Below are positions 35,325 through 43,367 of a DNA stretch of 64,000 bases, piece after piece. The translations under genes were made by a program, and so were the position numbers. How positions within the stretch are numbered: the stretch's first letter is position 1; every line of letters begins with the position of its first letter. Source of the DNA: Methanoculleus taiwanensis (GTDB lineage Archaea > Halobacteriota > Methanomicrobia > Methanomicrobiales > Methanoculleaceae); assembly GCF_004102725.1 (NCBI RefSeq), contig NZ_LHQS01000001.1, positions 415,327-479,326 of the forward strand. The letters are read 5' to 3'. The notes under the pieces are model-generated. The model was given only the letters and a program-made list of their open reading frames with translations. It made no database searches and was not told the DNA's origin.

Positions 35325-36251
35325 ATGGACTGGATCGCTATCATCCTGATCGTGGCAGGGCTCTGTCTCTTTGAAACGATATCGAGCATCGACAATGCCA
35401 TCATCAATGCCGAGGTGCTCTCGACGATGCAGGAGCGGGCGCGGCGGTGGTTCCTGGTATGGGGACTCCTCATTGCGGTCTTTGTCGTCCGTGGGATCCT
35501 CCCCTGGCTGATCGTCTGGGTTGCGACGCCTTCGCTCGGGCCTGTCGGAGCGCTCTTTGCGACCTTTTCAAGCGATCCGGCGGTGATAGAGGCTATCGAG
35601 GCGTCTTCGCCTATCCTCCTGATCGGGGGCGGGACGTTTCTCGTCTTCCTCTTCTTCCACTGGCTCTTTGTGGAGGAGAAAAACTTCGGCCTCCCGGGAG
35701 AGCGGTTTTTCTCGCGGCAGGGAGTCTGGTTCTTTGCTATCGCCTCGATCCTGCTGGCCGGTATCGTCTGGTTCGCCCTGCAGCAGAGTCCCCTGATGGG
35801 ATTCGGGGCAGTTGCCGGCTCGACGGCGTTCTTTATCGTTCACGGGTTCCGGCAGAATGCCGAGGCGCAGGAGGCAAGGCTCACCGATCGGAACCTTTCC
35901 GATGTATCCAAGATATTCTATCTCGAGGTCATCGATGCGACGTTCTCCATCGACGGCGTCATCGGGGCGTTTGCATTCACCTTTGCCGTCCCGCTGATCC
36001 TGATCGGTAATGGCCTTGGGGCATTCGTCGTGCGGGAGCTCACCATTCGGAACATCGAGCGGATCAAGTGCTATCTGTACCTCAAGAACGGGGCGATGTA
36101 CTCGATCCTCGTCCTCGGGACGATCATGATCCTGGACAGTTTCGGCATCCACATCCCGGTGTGGCTCGCTCCGGCAGCCACATTCATCATCGTCGGCTAT
36201 TTCTTTTACAGGTCGGCACGGTGTCGGGTAGGGATGGGTGTGGGGGTATGA
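35325..36251 (+). CDS. TerC/DUF475-family integral membrane protein
   Basis: 308 residues with about nine membrane segments. The two inverted TerC-type motifs with acidic residues inside the membrane are present: FETISSIDNAIINAEVLS (about residues 16-33) and YLEVIDATFSIDGVIGAFAF (about 200-219). Family members have been linked to metal-ion (Mn, tellurite) tolerance. The ATG at 35325 is about eight bases after the predicted start of transcription from TTTTTATATCC. The adjacent P-type ATPase makes a shared metal or ion-homeostasis role conceivable. Confidence 0.87.
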   Translation: MDWIAIILIVAGLCLFETISSIDNAIINAEVLSTMQERARRWFLVWGLLIAVFVVRGILPWLIVWVATPSLGPVGALFATFSSDPAVIEAIEASSPILLIGGGTFLVFLFFHWLFVEEKNFGLPGERFFSRQGVWFFAIASILLAGIVWFALQQSPLMGFGAVAGSTAFFIVHGFRQNAEAQEARLTDRNLSDVSKIFYLEVIDATFSIDGVIGAFAFTFAVPLILIGNGLGAFVVRELTIRNIERIKCYLYLKNGAMYSILVLGTIMILDSFGIHIPVWLAPAATFIIVGYFFYRSARCRVGMGVGV

Positions 36252-36275
36252 AAGTGTGTCTCATCGCCTTCCCCT

Positions 36276-38975
36276 TCAGGCTCCGGTCATCCCTCTATTT
36301 CGTGCTTCCCTCCGTCTGATCCGAGCCTTGTAGTACTCATGCGCGACGAGGAGCAGGATAGGGAAGGGCACGAGGAGCAGCAGGTACTCCGGTGGCACGA
36401 ACGCGGTGTTGAATATGAACTGCACCGGTGGGAAGAGGAGGAGCAGGGCGACCCAGAGGACCTCAAACCCTACTGCTGCGAGCAGAAGGCGATTTGAAAA
36501 GAAGCTCCTGCTGAAGAGCGGGAACTGCCACGACCGCAGTGTCCAGACGTTTGCGATCTGACAGAAGACGGCGCCGAGGAGCGTCATGGTCATCGCCTGG
36601 TAGTGGAGCGTGGTTCCGCTGATCGAGAGATCGCCGTACTGCCATCCTGAAAGGAAGAGGAATCCTAGAAATCCGGTCATCGCCGCCGTCGCTTCGATCA
36701 TCCCGAGAAATGCATATCCGCGTTTGAAGACCTCCCGGTCGAGGATTTGCTCATTCTTTCCGACCGGTGGCCGGTCCATGATATCCTCTTCCGGTTGCTC
36801 TTTTCCAAGCGAAAGGCCGGGCAGGAGGTCGGTTCCGAGATCGATGGAGAGGATCTGGATGACGGAGAGCGGGAGGGGGATTGCGAGGAAGAACTGCAGG
36901 ATATAGGGGATTATCTCGGGCATGTTGGACGAGAGGATGTAGGTGACGAACTTTTTGATGTTGTAGTAGACCGTTCGCCCCTCTTCGATCGCCGCCACTA
37001 TCGACGCGAAGTTATCGTCGAGCAGGATAATGTCGGCAGCCTCCTTGGCAACTTCCGTTCCCCGCTCTCCCATCGCAACGCCGATATCCGCTTTCCGAAG
37101 CGCCGGAGCGTCGTTCACCCCGTCACCGGTCATGGCCACCACTTCGCCGTTCCGCTGCAGGATCCCGGTGATCCGCAGCTTCTGGTCGGAAGGCATCCGG
37201 GCAAAGAGGATATCCTGTGCCTTAAGAAGATCTCCGAGTTCGTCGTCCGAGTAGTCCAGGATCTCGTCCCCGACGATCGCCCTATCCACTGAAAGACCGA
37301 TCGTTTCGGCGATCGCCATCGCGGTGAACGGTGAGTCGCCGGTGAGGATCATCACCCGGACACCGGCTCTCCGGCACGCATCTACAGCACCAGGCACCTC
37401 CGCACGCGGAAGATCCATGAATGCCACGAGGCCGAGACAGATGAGCCCGCTCTCGTCATCGCCCTCCTTATACGCGACGGTCAGCACCCGGTATGCTTCC
37501 TTTTCAAACTCCTCGGCACGGGAGAGGAGGCGGTCCCGCATCTCCGCAGTGAGGATCCGCACCTCGTTGTCTTCATCGAGGTAGTAGCCCGACTTTTCGA
37601 GGATCACCTCCGGAGCGCCTTTCGTGAAGATAAACTGCCGGCTTCCCCTCCGGTAGATCGTCGACATCATCTTCCGGTCGCTCGAGAACGGGATTTCACC
37701 GACCTTTTCGTAGTCCGATACTTTGATATCGGCTTTGCGTGCCGCAGCAACGATGGCAAGCTCGGTCGGATCCCCGAAGATCGCGTTCTCTCCGATCGTC
37801 GCCCGGCAGTCCAGCAGTCCTGATGCAAGGAAGAACCGCAGCCGTTCTTCCGAACCCTGCACTGCCTGCCGGAACGAGAAATCTCCTTTCTGGGAGTAGC
37901 CCTCGCCGGTAATAGTGATCTCCTCGCCGCTCGTCAGGTAGATATGCCGTGCCGTCATCTCGTTGCGGGTCAGGGTGCCGGTCTTGTCGGTGCAGATGAC
38001 TGTCGCGCTCCCGAGGGTCTGGACGGCGTCGAGGTTCTTGACAAGGGCATTTCTCCCGGCCATCCGCTGGCTGCCGAGCGAGAGTGAGAGGGTGATGGTC
38101 GGAAGCATCCCTTCGGGCACGTTCGCCACAATCAGCGAGAGCGCGAATATCGCGGCGACGAAGAGTCCTCTGCCCGAAAGAAAACCGAGGATAAAGAATA
38201 TTGCTCCGGCCAGCAGTGCGGCGAGGGTGAGGATGCGGGTGATTCTGACGATCTCACGCTGCATCGGGGTCGGCCTTTTCGTCACCTCCTTTGAGAGTTT
38301 TGCGATCTTCCCAAACTCCGTCGCCGTCCCGGTGGCAAAGACGGCCGCAACTCCGTTTCCCGAGACCACCGTGGTGCCGGCGAAGACGACGTTCCGGCTT
38401 TCAAGAAGCCGCTTTGCTTCGCCCGGCTCAGATGTCCGCTTTACGGGACGCGACTCCCCGGTGAGGGTTGCCATATCGGCATACAGGGAGTTTGCCTCGA
38501 GCACGACGGCATCGGCAGCGATCCTATCGCCTTCTTCCAGTATCAGAATGTCTCCGGGAACAATCATCCTGGCGTCGACCCTCTCGACGGCTCCGTTCCG
38601 GCGGACACTGACCTGTGGCGGAATAAGTTTTAAGAGGGCTTCAACCGTCCGTTCCGCTTTGTACTCCTGCCAGAACGTGAAGGTGGCATTGACGATGACG
38701 GCACCGAGGACGGCTACGCCGAGGATATCGTAGCCCTCGCCGGGAGAATAGACGTTGGCAATAAATGAGAGCAGTGCCGCGACTTCGAGGAGAACGGCAA
38801 AGAAACTGGTGTATTGCTTGGCATACTCGAGAACGTAGTTCTTGCGCTTTGCTTTCTCGACCTCGTTATACCCGGTGGTCTTCAACCTCGTATCGACTTC
38901 GCTCCCGCGAAGACCCTCCTCCCGGGTATTGAGATGAGAGAGGACCTCTTCCTTCGGCCGGGAATAGATGAGCAT
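36276..38975 (-). CDS. P-type ATPase, IIC-like (Na+/K+-ATPase-related)
   Basis: 899 residues with actuator TGESRPVKR, phosphorylation site CTDKTGTLTRNEMTA (Asp about residue 331) and hinge MTGDGVNDAPALRKADIGVA. Membrane motifs place it near subtype IIC (Na,K/H,K): ANVPEGMLPTITLSLSLGSQ in TM4, SSNMPEIIPYILQFF in TM5 and IDLGTDLLPGLSLGKEQPEE in TM6. The latter resembles the IDLGTD segment of animal Na,K-ATPase rather than NLVTDG of Ca-ATPases. Ion specificity is an inference. There is no beta-subunit gene nearby. The upstream region is rich in inverted repeats. Confidence 0.92.
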   Translation of the reverse strand: MLIYSRPKEEVLSHLNTREEGLRGSEVDTRLKTTGYNEVEKAKRKNYVLEYAKQYTSFFAVLLEVAALLSFIANVYSPGEGYDILGVAVLGAVIVNATFTFWQEYKAERTVEALLKLIPPQVSVRRNGAVERVDARMIVPGDILILEEGDRIAADAVVLEANSLYADMATLTGESRPVKRTSEPGEAKRLLESRNVVFAGTTVVSGNGVAAVFATGTATEFGKIAKLSKEVTKRPTPMQREIVRITRILTLAALLAGAIFFILGFLSGRGLFVAAIFALSLIVANVPEGMLPTITLSLSLGSQRMAGRNALVKNLDAVQTLGSATVICTDKTGTLTRNEMTARHIYLTSGEEITITGEGYSQKGDFSFRQAVQGSEERLRFFLASGLLDCRATIGENAIFGDPTELAIVAAARKADIKVSDYEKVGEIPFSSDRKMMSTIYRRGSRQFIFTKGAPEVILEKSGYYLDEDNEVRILTAEMRDRLLSRAEEFEKEAYRVLTVAYKEGDDESGLICLGLVAFMDLPRAEVPGAVDACRRAGVRVMILTGDSPFTAMAIAETIGLSVDRAIVGDEILDYSDDELGDLLKAQDILFARMPSDQKLRITGILQRNGEVVAMTGDGVNDAPALRKADIGVAMGERGTEVAKEAADIILLDDNFASIVAAIEEGRTVYYNIKKFVTYILSSNMPEIIPYILQFFLAIPLPLSVIQILSIDLGTDLLPGLSLGKEQPEEDIMDRPPVGKNEQILDREVFKRGYAFLGMIEATAAMTGFLGFLFLSGWQYGDLSISGTTLHYQAMTMTLLGAVFCQIANVWTLRSWQFPLFSRSFFSNRLLLAAVGFEVLWVALLLLFPPVQFIFNTAFVPPEYLLLLVPFPILLLVAHEYYKARIRRREARNRGMTGA

Positions 38976-38986
38976 GGCTGAGTACC

Positions 38987-39138
38987 CCGGATGTGGCTCC
39001 GGTCCTGAGTGTGCACCTCCAGGTGTCTGATCCTATATGAAGATGGCCGTCTGCGGGGGATGCCGGTACCGTTCCGGGAACGGTATGGCCGCGTCCATGG
39101 CGTGCCGCCATGGCCTGTGGGTGAGGGGCTCTTCCCCT
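38987..39138 (-). promoter_or_regulatory. Cluster of five inverted repeats upstream of the IIC-type ATPase
   Basis: Within 152 bp lie: CCGGA/TCCGG (38987-39002, loop 6), CACCT/AGGTG (39014-39025), TACCGTTC/GAACGGTA (39067-39085, eight perfect pairs, loop CGG), CCATGGC/GCCATGG (39095-39113, seven pairs, loop 5) and AGGGG/CCCCT (39124-39138, loop 5). The plus-strand promoter of the flavoredoxin gene lies beyond them (near 39180). They would therefore be transcribed, if at all, only into the leader of the minus-strand ATPase. A second TATA-like TTCATATAGG (about 39037, minus strand) could start transcription after three of them, which would make those DNA-level sites. Confidence 0.5.
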
Positions 39139-39208
39139 GAATCCTCCGGCAGTTCTCACGTTTCGCCCCGAAAAAGACTTTAACACCTCCTGCACACCAG
39201 CTACCTTC

Positions 39209-39778
39209 ATGAAGAGATCCTTTGGTCCCCGAACACTGCTCTACCCGCATCCCGACCTGATCGTCGGGACGTACGGCCGGGACGGGCAGCCGAACGTAAT
39301 GGCAGCGGCATGGGGGGGTATCTGCTCCTCGAAGCCGCCCTCTGTCGCGGTTTCACTGCAGAAAGCCCGCCACTCCTACGATGCCATCATGGAGAGGCAG
39401 GCATTCACCGTCAGCATCCCTTCTGCAGACTACGTCAGAGAAGCTGATTACTTCGGGATCGCATCCGGAAAGGATGCGGATAAATTTGCAGCGACGAATC
39501 TCACCCCCGTGAAGAGCGACCTTGTGGACGCTCCGTATGTCGGGGAGTTCCCGGTGGTGCTCGAATGCCGCCTCCTCACGACCGTGGAGATCGGCGTCCA
39601 TACCCAGTTCATCGGGGAGATCCTCGACGTAAAAATCGATGAGAGTGTTCTTGACGAGGACGGTAAGCCGGATATTGCAAAGATCCGTCCCTTTGCGTAC
39701 GACTCTGCACGCATGGAGTACTACGGTTTCGGAGAGGTGCTGGCGAAGGCCTTTTCCGCAGGCAGGGAGTTCCTGTAA
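39209..39778 (+). CDS. Flavoredoxin-type flavin reductase domain protein
   Basis: 189 residues of the FMN-binding split-barrel flavin reductase family: HPDLIVGTYGRDGQPNVMAA, SVAVSLQKARHSYDAIMERQ, AFTVSIPSADYVREADYFGI and VVLECRLLTTVEIGVHTQFI. Relatives in methanogens and sulfate reducers are called flavoredoxin and carry FMN for electron transfer; the partner here is unknown. ACTTTAAC near 39177-39184 as TATA box predicts a start near 39206, so the message would be leaderless or nearly so. Confidence 0.88.
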   Translation: MKRSFGPRTLLYPHPDLIVGTYGRDGQPNVMAAAWGGICSSKPPSVAVSLQKARHSYDAIMERQAFTVSIPSADYVREADYFGIASGKDADKFAATNLTPVKSDLVDAPYVGEFPVVLECRLLTTVEIGVHTQFIGEILDVKIDESVLDEDGKPDIAKIRPFAYDSARMEYYGFGEVLAKAFSAGREFL

Positions 39779-39780
39779 CT

Positions 39781-40221
39781 TCAGTCTCCGGGAGAACCGG
39801 CCAGCATCCGGTCAAGCACGAGACCCTGATCGGCATACCGCTCCTCGGCCCGGAGAAGATCTTCCCAGGTATCCGGTGACATCCCGGCAGGCCCGATCTG
39901 TCGGATGATCCCGTGGACGGCGGCGTATATCCGGTACATCCCCCGGATGGAGTCCGACATCCCCTGGTACTCCTCTGTGATCGTGTCGATATCGTCCGGG
40001 TGCTCGGCGATAGCGATCGTATGATCGATGAAGGCGGGGAGTTTGTCGGTCAGCACCGGCAGCAGGTCGGAGAATACCGAGAGAAGGAGGTTGACCGTCT
40101 CGTTCAGGCTCCCGGCGGATGCACCGTCCTGATCGAGCGCCGATGCCGGAATCCATCCTCCGGTGATCAGGAGAAGGACGGCGGTGCAGGCAAGGCACCA
40201 GAAGAGCCGTGGCGGTCGCAT
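39781..40221 (-). CDS. Exported protein of unknown function
   Basis: 146 residues. There is a clear signal peptide (LFWCLACTAVLLLITGGWIP followed by ASA) with cleavage expected near residue 29. The remainder is helical and acidic (LLLSVFSDLLPVLTDKLPAF, WEDLLRAEERYADQGLVLDR). I do not recognise the family. It is convergent with the flavoredoxin gene with a two-base gap. Confidence 0.72.
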   Translation of the reverse strand: MRPPRLFWCLACTAVLLLITGGWIPASALDQDGASAGSLNETVNLLLSVFSDLLPVLTDKLPAFIDHTIAIAEHPDDIDTITEEYQGMSDSIRGMYRIYAAVHGIIRQIGPAGMSPDTWEDLLRAEERYADQGLVLDRMLAGSPGD

Positions 40222-40285
40222 TGCTCTTCTCTCTTGTTCCCCGGCTACCTAAATGTTGCGGCGCCGGATAAAAAGCCCGGGCGCT

Positions 40286-40444
40286 TTACCGCCGTCCTTT
40301 CTTCGTCTCGATCCAGTGTTTCCGCCTGCCGCAACGCTCGCAGATCTGCTCCCACTCGACGACGTTCGACGCGTACTCGTTGTACCCGCGCTTCCTGCCC
40401 CATGTATGGATGCCTATCCTGCAGAGGAGTGATATTCCGGCCAT
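40286..40444 (-). CDS. Small zinc-ribbon-like protein (52 aa)
   Basis: The minus strand from the ATG at 40444 encodes 52 residues starting MAGISLLCRIGIHTWGRKRG and ending with a basic tail (HWIETKKGRR). C8 and H13 in LLCRIGIHTW and the pair C35/C38 in ICERCGRRKHW make a likely metal site. The layout L-C-x-x-G-x-H-x-W then C-x-R-C-G recurs in short zinc-binding proteins of phages and archaea (DUF1660-like, from memory). It is basic and may bind nucleic acid. It is below common length cut-offs and would be missed by a standard scan. Confidence 0.7.
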   Translation of the reverse strand: MAGISLLCRIGIHTWGRKRGYNEYASNVVEWEQICERCGRRKHWIETKKGRR

Positions 40445-40529
40445 AGTATCTGTCTCTTATACGACTGTCCCCGGCAAAATTCCTCCCGCCGTCGAAACTC
40501 CACGCAAATTATATAAAACCGGAGATCCG

Positions 40530-41363
40530 ATGGTATCCTGTCAGCATTCCGGAGTGGTGTTTGCGGTGGCGTTTATTTACTACGGGCAGGGGGTCTCCTC
40601 CCTCTACGGGGATTTTGTTGAGCGGTTGATCTCACATCTGGCGCTTGAGGGCACCGAGCTTACAGAGCAGTCGATCGGTGCGTCGACCGCCCGGATGCGT
40701 GTGCGCCATACCGGTGAGAAGGGAGAGCTTGCAATAGAGGCCGAAGGAAAGAATGTCAAAGTGACGTATACCGTCGACCGCGAGAAGAAAGAGATCGGGC
40801 GTGGACTGATGGGCGCCATCGCCGGAGGAGGGATCGGCAGCATCCTCGGGGGGGTGCTCCGCGGCGAGCGTGATGCCGGAGATATCGTGGGCGACGTCGT
40901 CGGCGGTGCGGCGGCCGGCGGTGCCTACGAAGCCTATCGTGGCTATGAGGAGTCGCAGGATGACCGTACGGCCTTCGCCCAGCTCCTCGCCGGCTGCGTG
41001 CGGGAGGTCGAGGACGAACTGCAGGCGATCCTCGAGGGGCAGGAGGAGGCCAGAGAGGCGCTCCGCGAGCGCGGCCGCCAGAAGCGCGAGGACGAAGAGG
41101 CGAAGGAAGAAGAGATGCGCGAGCTCCTTGACGACCTCTACGGTGACCTGCTCGCTGTTCAGGAGGAGGTTGACCTCGCCGCATCCGAAGGGCTCGCCGC
41201 TGCAAAACCGAAAGCCCGTACGGACAGGGCCGAAAAACTCTACCTGGAGGCACAAAGCGCCCTTGAAGAGCGTAAGTATGCCATCGCGGTTGCGAAGGTG
41301 AAGGCGGCCCGGTCGATGGTGGAGAGCGCCCGGGAGAGCCTGGATGCTCTCGAGGCCGACTAA
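40530..41363 (+). CDS. Glycine-zipper and coiled-coil protein
   Basis: About 277 residues, family not recognised. An N-terminal alpha/beta part (YYGQGVSSLYGDFVERLISH to KVTYTVDREKKEIGRG) is followed by a glycine-zipper stretch (GAIAGGGIGSILGGVLRGE, about residues 97-115, and GGAAAGGAYEAYRGY). A long charged coiled coil follows (about 160-215, rich in E and R), then helices to the end. Such zippers often insert into or associate with membranes. The ATG at 40530 has GGAG six bases upstream, but AAATTATATAAAACC at 40506-40520 as TATA box would start transcription near 40538, so a GTG at 40557 or 40566 may be the true start. Confidence 0.72.
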   Translation: MVSCQHSGVVFAVAFIYYGQGVSSLYGDFVERLISHLALEGTELTEQSIGASTARMRVRHTGEKGELAIEAEGKNVKVTYTVDREKKEIGRGLMGAIAGGGIGSILGGVLRGERDAGDIVGDVVGGAAAGGAYEAYRGYEESQDDRTAFAQLLAGCVREVEDELQAILEGQEEAREALRERGRQKREDEEAKEEEMRELLDDLYGDLLAVQEEVDLAASEGLAAAKPKARTDRAEKLYLEAQSALEERKYAIAVAKVKAARSMVESARESLDALEAD

Positions 41364-41376
41364 TCTGCCTTTCGTG

Positions 41377-42495
41377 TTACGGGATAATCTCGCAGCTGTT
41401 GAACTTTTTGTGGTCGAAGTCGGAGAGGGTGATGTGCCCTGCACGGATCAGGCGCCGCACCTCCGGGAGCGCCCCGGTGAGGGCATCGTGCAGGTTCTGC
41501 ACGGTTCCGCAGACAGCGTCTCTCCCTTCTTTCGGCCATGGCCGGGTGATATTCGAGTACAGGCAGCGGCCGCCGCAGAAGTCCCGGATTGAGCAGTCCG
41601 TGCATGCGCCGGTGACCGGGACTTTTCCGAGCGTGGCGGGGTCGGCGGTCGCGATATGTCCGAGGTAATGCTCCCGCATCCCGACCATGATCGGGCAGGG
41701 GGCGATGCTGCCGTCGGTCATGATGCTGTAGTTCCCGTGGCCGCATCCGCACCGGAGGGGGCTCGGTCGATCGAGAAGCAGATCCTGCATCGTATCAAGG
41801 AAAGGATACCACCGCATCACCCTCCCTTCGTCCCGCATGACCCCCACCCATCTTTTGACGAGTGACTGCACGCCGGGGTTGTAGTTCGTCTCCGCCCAGG
41901 TGGAGAAGTCCCGGAGGTGGTAATCATTCCAGAAGTTCGCATCTATCTGCCAGTGGATAGAGGAAAAGGAGAAGTATTCGTTATCTGCCAGGTACCGGAC
42001 GGCCGTATCGATATCGGTCTCCTCCGTCACGGTCATCCGGGCTACCGCCTCCCCTGAAAAACCGTTCTCGACGAGGCGGCGAAGGTTCCCCGTAACCCGT
42101 GCAAAGACTCCCTCTCCCCGGTTTGCGTCTGTAATTGCAGGCGGTCCGTCGATGGAGGCGAGGATGGTTTCAAACCGGCCGGCCAACTCCGGTTCGACCC
42201 GGTCAAGGAGCAGACCGTTTGTGTGGAGCAGGAACGATGCCACAGGTGCATGCCGTACAATCTCCCTGATGAGATCGAGCCGGAGCAGGGGTTCGCCGCC
42301 GTAGAAGGTCACAGCAGCATCCTGGTCTTTCCGGAGGAAGTCGTACAGCTGTTCGAGATCGATCGCAAGGTCTACCGGGAGATCGTCGTCTACCGGAGTC
42401 CCTGTGGTCTCCGGCATCTCGATGGAGAATAATTTTCCCCGGCAGTAGGTACAGCAGAGGTTGCACTCGTCGGTGAGGATGAGATGATAGTACAC
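41377..42495 (-). CDS. Radical SAM/SPASM protein, AF1577-like putative peptide-modifying enzyme
   Basis: 372 residues. The radical SAM motif CNLCCTYC (CxxxCxxC, residues 11-18) is at the very N-terminus, followed by VTFYGGEPLLRLDLI (SAM-binding GGE). The C-terminal Cys-rich SPASM region (CGCGHGNYSIMTDGSIAPCP, then GACTDCSIRDFCGGRCLYS) would hold one or two auxiliary [4Fe-4S] clusters. I recall the family as TIGR04084, annotated as putative peptide-modifying. No obvious substrate peptide is encoded next to it; the nearest small proteins are the membrane peptides of the divergent operon (42638-43289). Convergent with the coiled-coil gene, 13 bases apart. Confidence 0.87.
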   Translation of the reverse strand: MYYHLILTDECNLCCTYCRGKLFSIEMPETTGTPVDDDLPVDLAIDLEQLYDFLRKDQDAAVTFYGGEPLLRLDLIREIVRHAPVASFLLHTNGLLLDRVEPELAGRFETILASIDGPPAITDANRGEGVFARVTGNLRRLVENGFSGEAVARMTVTEETDIDTAVRYLADNEYFSFSSIHWQIDANFWNDYHLRDFSTWAETNYNPGVQSLVKRWVGVMRDEGRVMRWYPFLDTMQDLLLDRPSPLRCGCGHGNYSIMTDGSIAPCPIMVGMREHYLGHIATADPATLGKVPVTGACTDCSIRDFCGGRCLYSNITRPWPKEGRDAVCGTVQNLHDALTGALPEVRRLIRAGHITLSDFDHKKFNSCEIIP

Positions 42496-42637
42496 GGAAG
42501 ATCGTGCATACAGGTTTGTGAACCGATAAGAAAAAGGTAGAGTTCCGGAACCTCAAACCGTCTGCAGAATCCAGGAGACTGCAGACCTCTGGCAGTATTA
42601 TCTGTCCGGGGAACGAGTACACGCACGGGAGACCGGT

Positions 42638-42841
42638 ATGGAGCACAGAACGGAGTCAGCCATCGCGGTGCTTGCGGCACTTTTCGTCCTCTTCCCGGTG
42701 ATGATCGGTCCTGTGATCTCGGTTGTCACGGCTATAGCGGGACTTGGAGCACTGGCACTCGTAACCGTGAAGAACCGTATGCGACCCGGAGAACCGCGTC
42801 CGCAAAAGCAAAGTACCCGAAGGGTTGAGGAGAGAGTATGA
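42638..42841 (+). CDS. Small membrane protein (67 aa) of the cupin operon
   Basis: 67 residues with two hydrophobic segments (SAIAVLAALFVLFPVMIGPV and VVTAIAGLGALALVTVK) and a basic cytoplasmic tail (NRMRPGEPRPQKQSTRR). The ATG has GGGAG six bases upstream. The stop overlaps the cupin ATG (ATGA), so translation is coupled. Family unknown. Confidence 0.75.
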   Translation: MEHRTESAIAVLAALFVLFPVMIGPVISVVTAIAGLGALALVTVKNRMRPGEPRPQKQSTRRVEERV

Positions 42842-43173
42842 CCGGTCCAGAGAAAGAAACCCTCACCGGGAAGATCCTCAACCCCGCCGACCTCGTGGCC
42901 TACCAGGGCGGCTCTATCGTGAGCAGGATGCTCGTCTACAAGAAATCAGGAACGATCACGCTCTTTGCCTTCGATGCCGGGGAGGGGCTTAGCGAGCATA
43001 CCGCACCGTACGATGCAATCCTCACCGTCCTTGACGGCGAAGCGACGGTCACGATAGCCGGCGCCGAGCATCTGCTGAAGGCGGGCGAGCTGATCATCAT
43101 GCCTGCAAACATCCCGCACGCCGTCAAGGCCACAGACCGGTTCAAGATGATGCTGACGATGATTCACGAGTGA
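42838..43173 (+). CDS. Cupin-domain protein
   Basis: 111 residues forming one double-stranded beta-helix domain. Cupin motif 1 is FAFDAGEGLSEHTAPYDAIL (one His, weak compared with GxHxHxxxE) and motif 2 is LLKAGELIIMPANIPHAVKA (G-x-P-x-H, intact). Metal binding may be incomplete. It lies between two tiny membrane proteins with overlapping stops and starts on both sides (ATGA before, GTGA after). Its function is unknown; the setting suggests a complex at the membrane. Confidence 0.88.
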   Translation: MTGPEKETLTGKILNPADLVAYQGGSIVSRMLVYKKSGTITLFAFDAGEGLSEHTAPYDAILTVLDGEATVTIAGAEHLLKAGELIIMPANIPHAVKATDRFKMMLTMIHE

Positions 43174-43289
43174 GGAAGTTCTCCCCGCGAACTTTGCCCT
43201 CTCCTGTGACAGCCGGATTTGTGGCCATTGTGGTGCTCTTCTTCACGTTCTTCGCCGGCTACTACATCTATGCGGAGCTGCTCGTCTGA
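43170..43289 (+). CDS. Tiny single-span membrane protein (39 aa)
   Basis: GTG at 43170 overlaps the cupin stop (GTGA) and opens a 39-residue frame ending TGA at 43287-43289. It has a basic N-terminus (MRKFSPRTLPSP) and one clear membrane span (VAIVVLFFTFFAGYYIYAEL). The arrangement favours translational coupling rather than independent initiation. It is too short for common gene finders. Basic-in topology and hydrophobic length are right for a real membrane peptide. Confidence 0.65.
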   Translation: MRKFSPRTLPSPVTAGFVAIVVLFFTFFAGYYIYAELLV

Positions 43290-43367
43290 CCCCGTGGATG
43301 GCGGCAGCCTCTTTCTCTCCAGCAGGCTCATATAATCGGGGTTCCTTATGATTGATTTAGAGCGGCC

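Noticed and set aside
35107-35349. 80-codon frame between the DUF4382 and TerC-like genes
   Set aside because: No ribosome-binding site, no family likeness, and it runs through the TATA box and start of the TerC-like gene.
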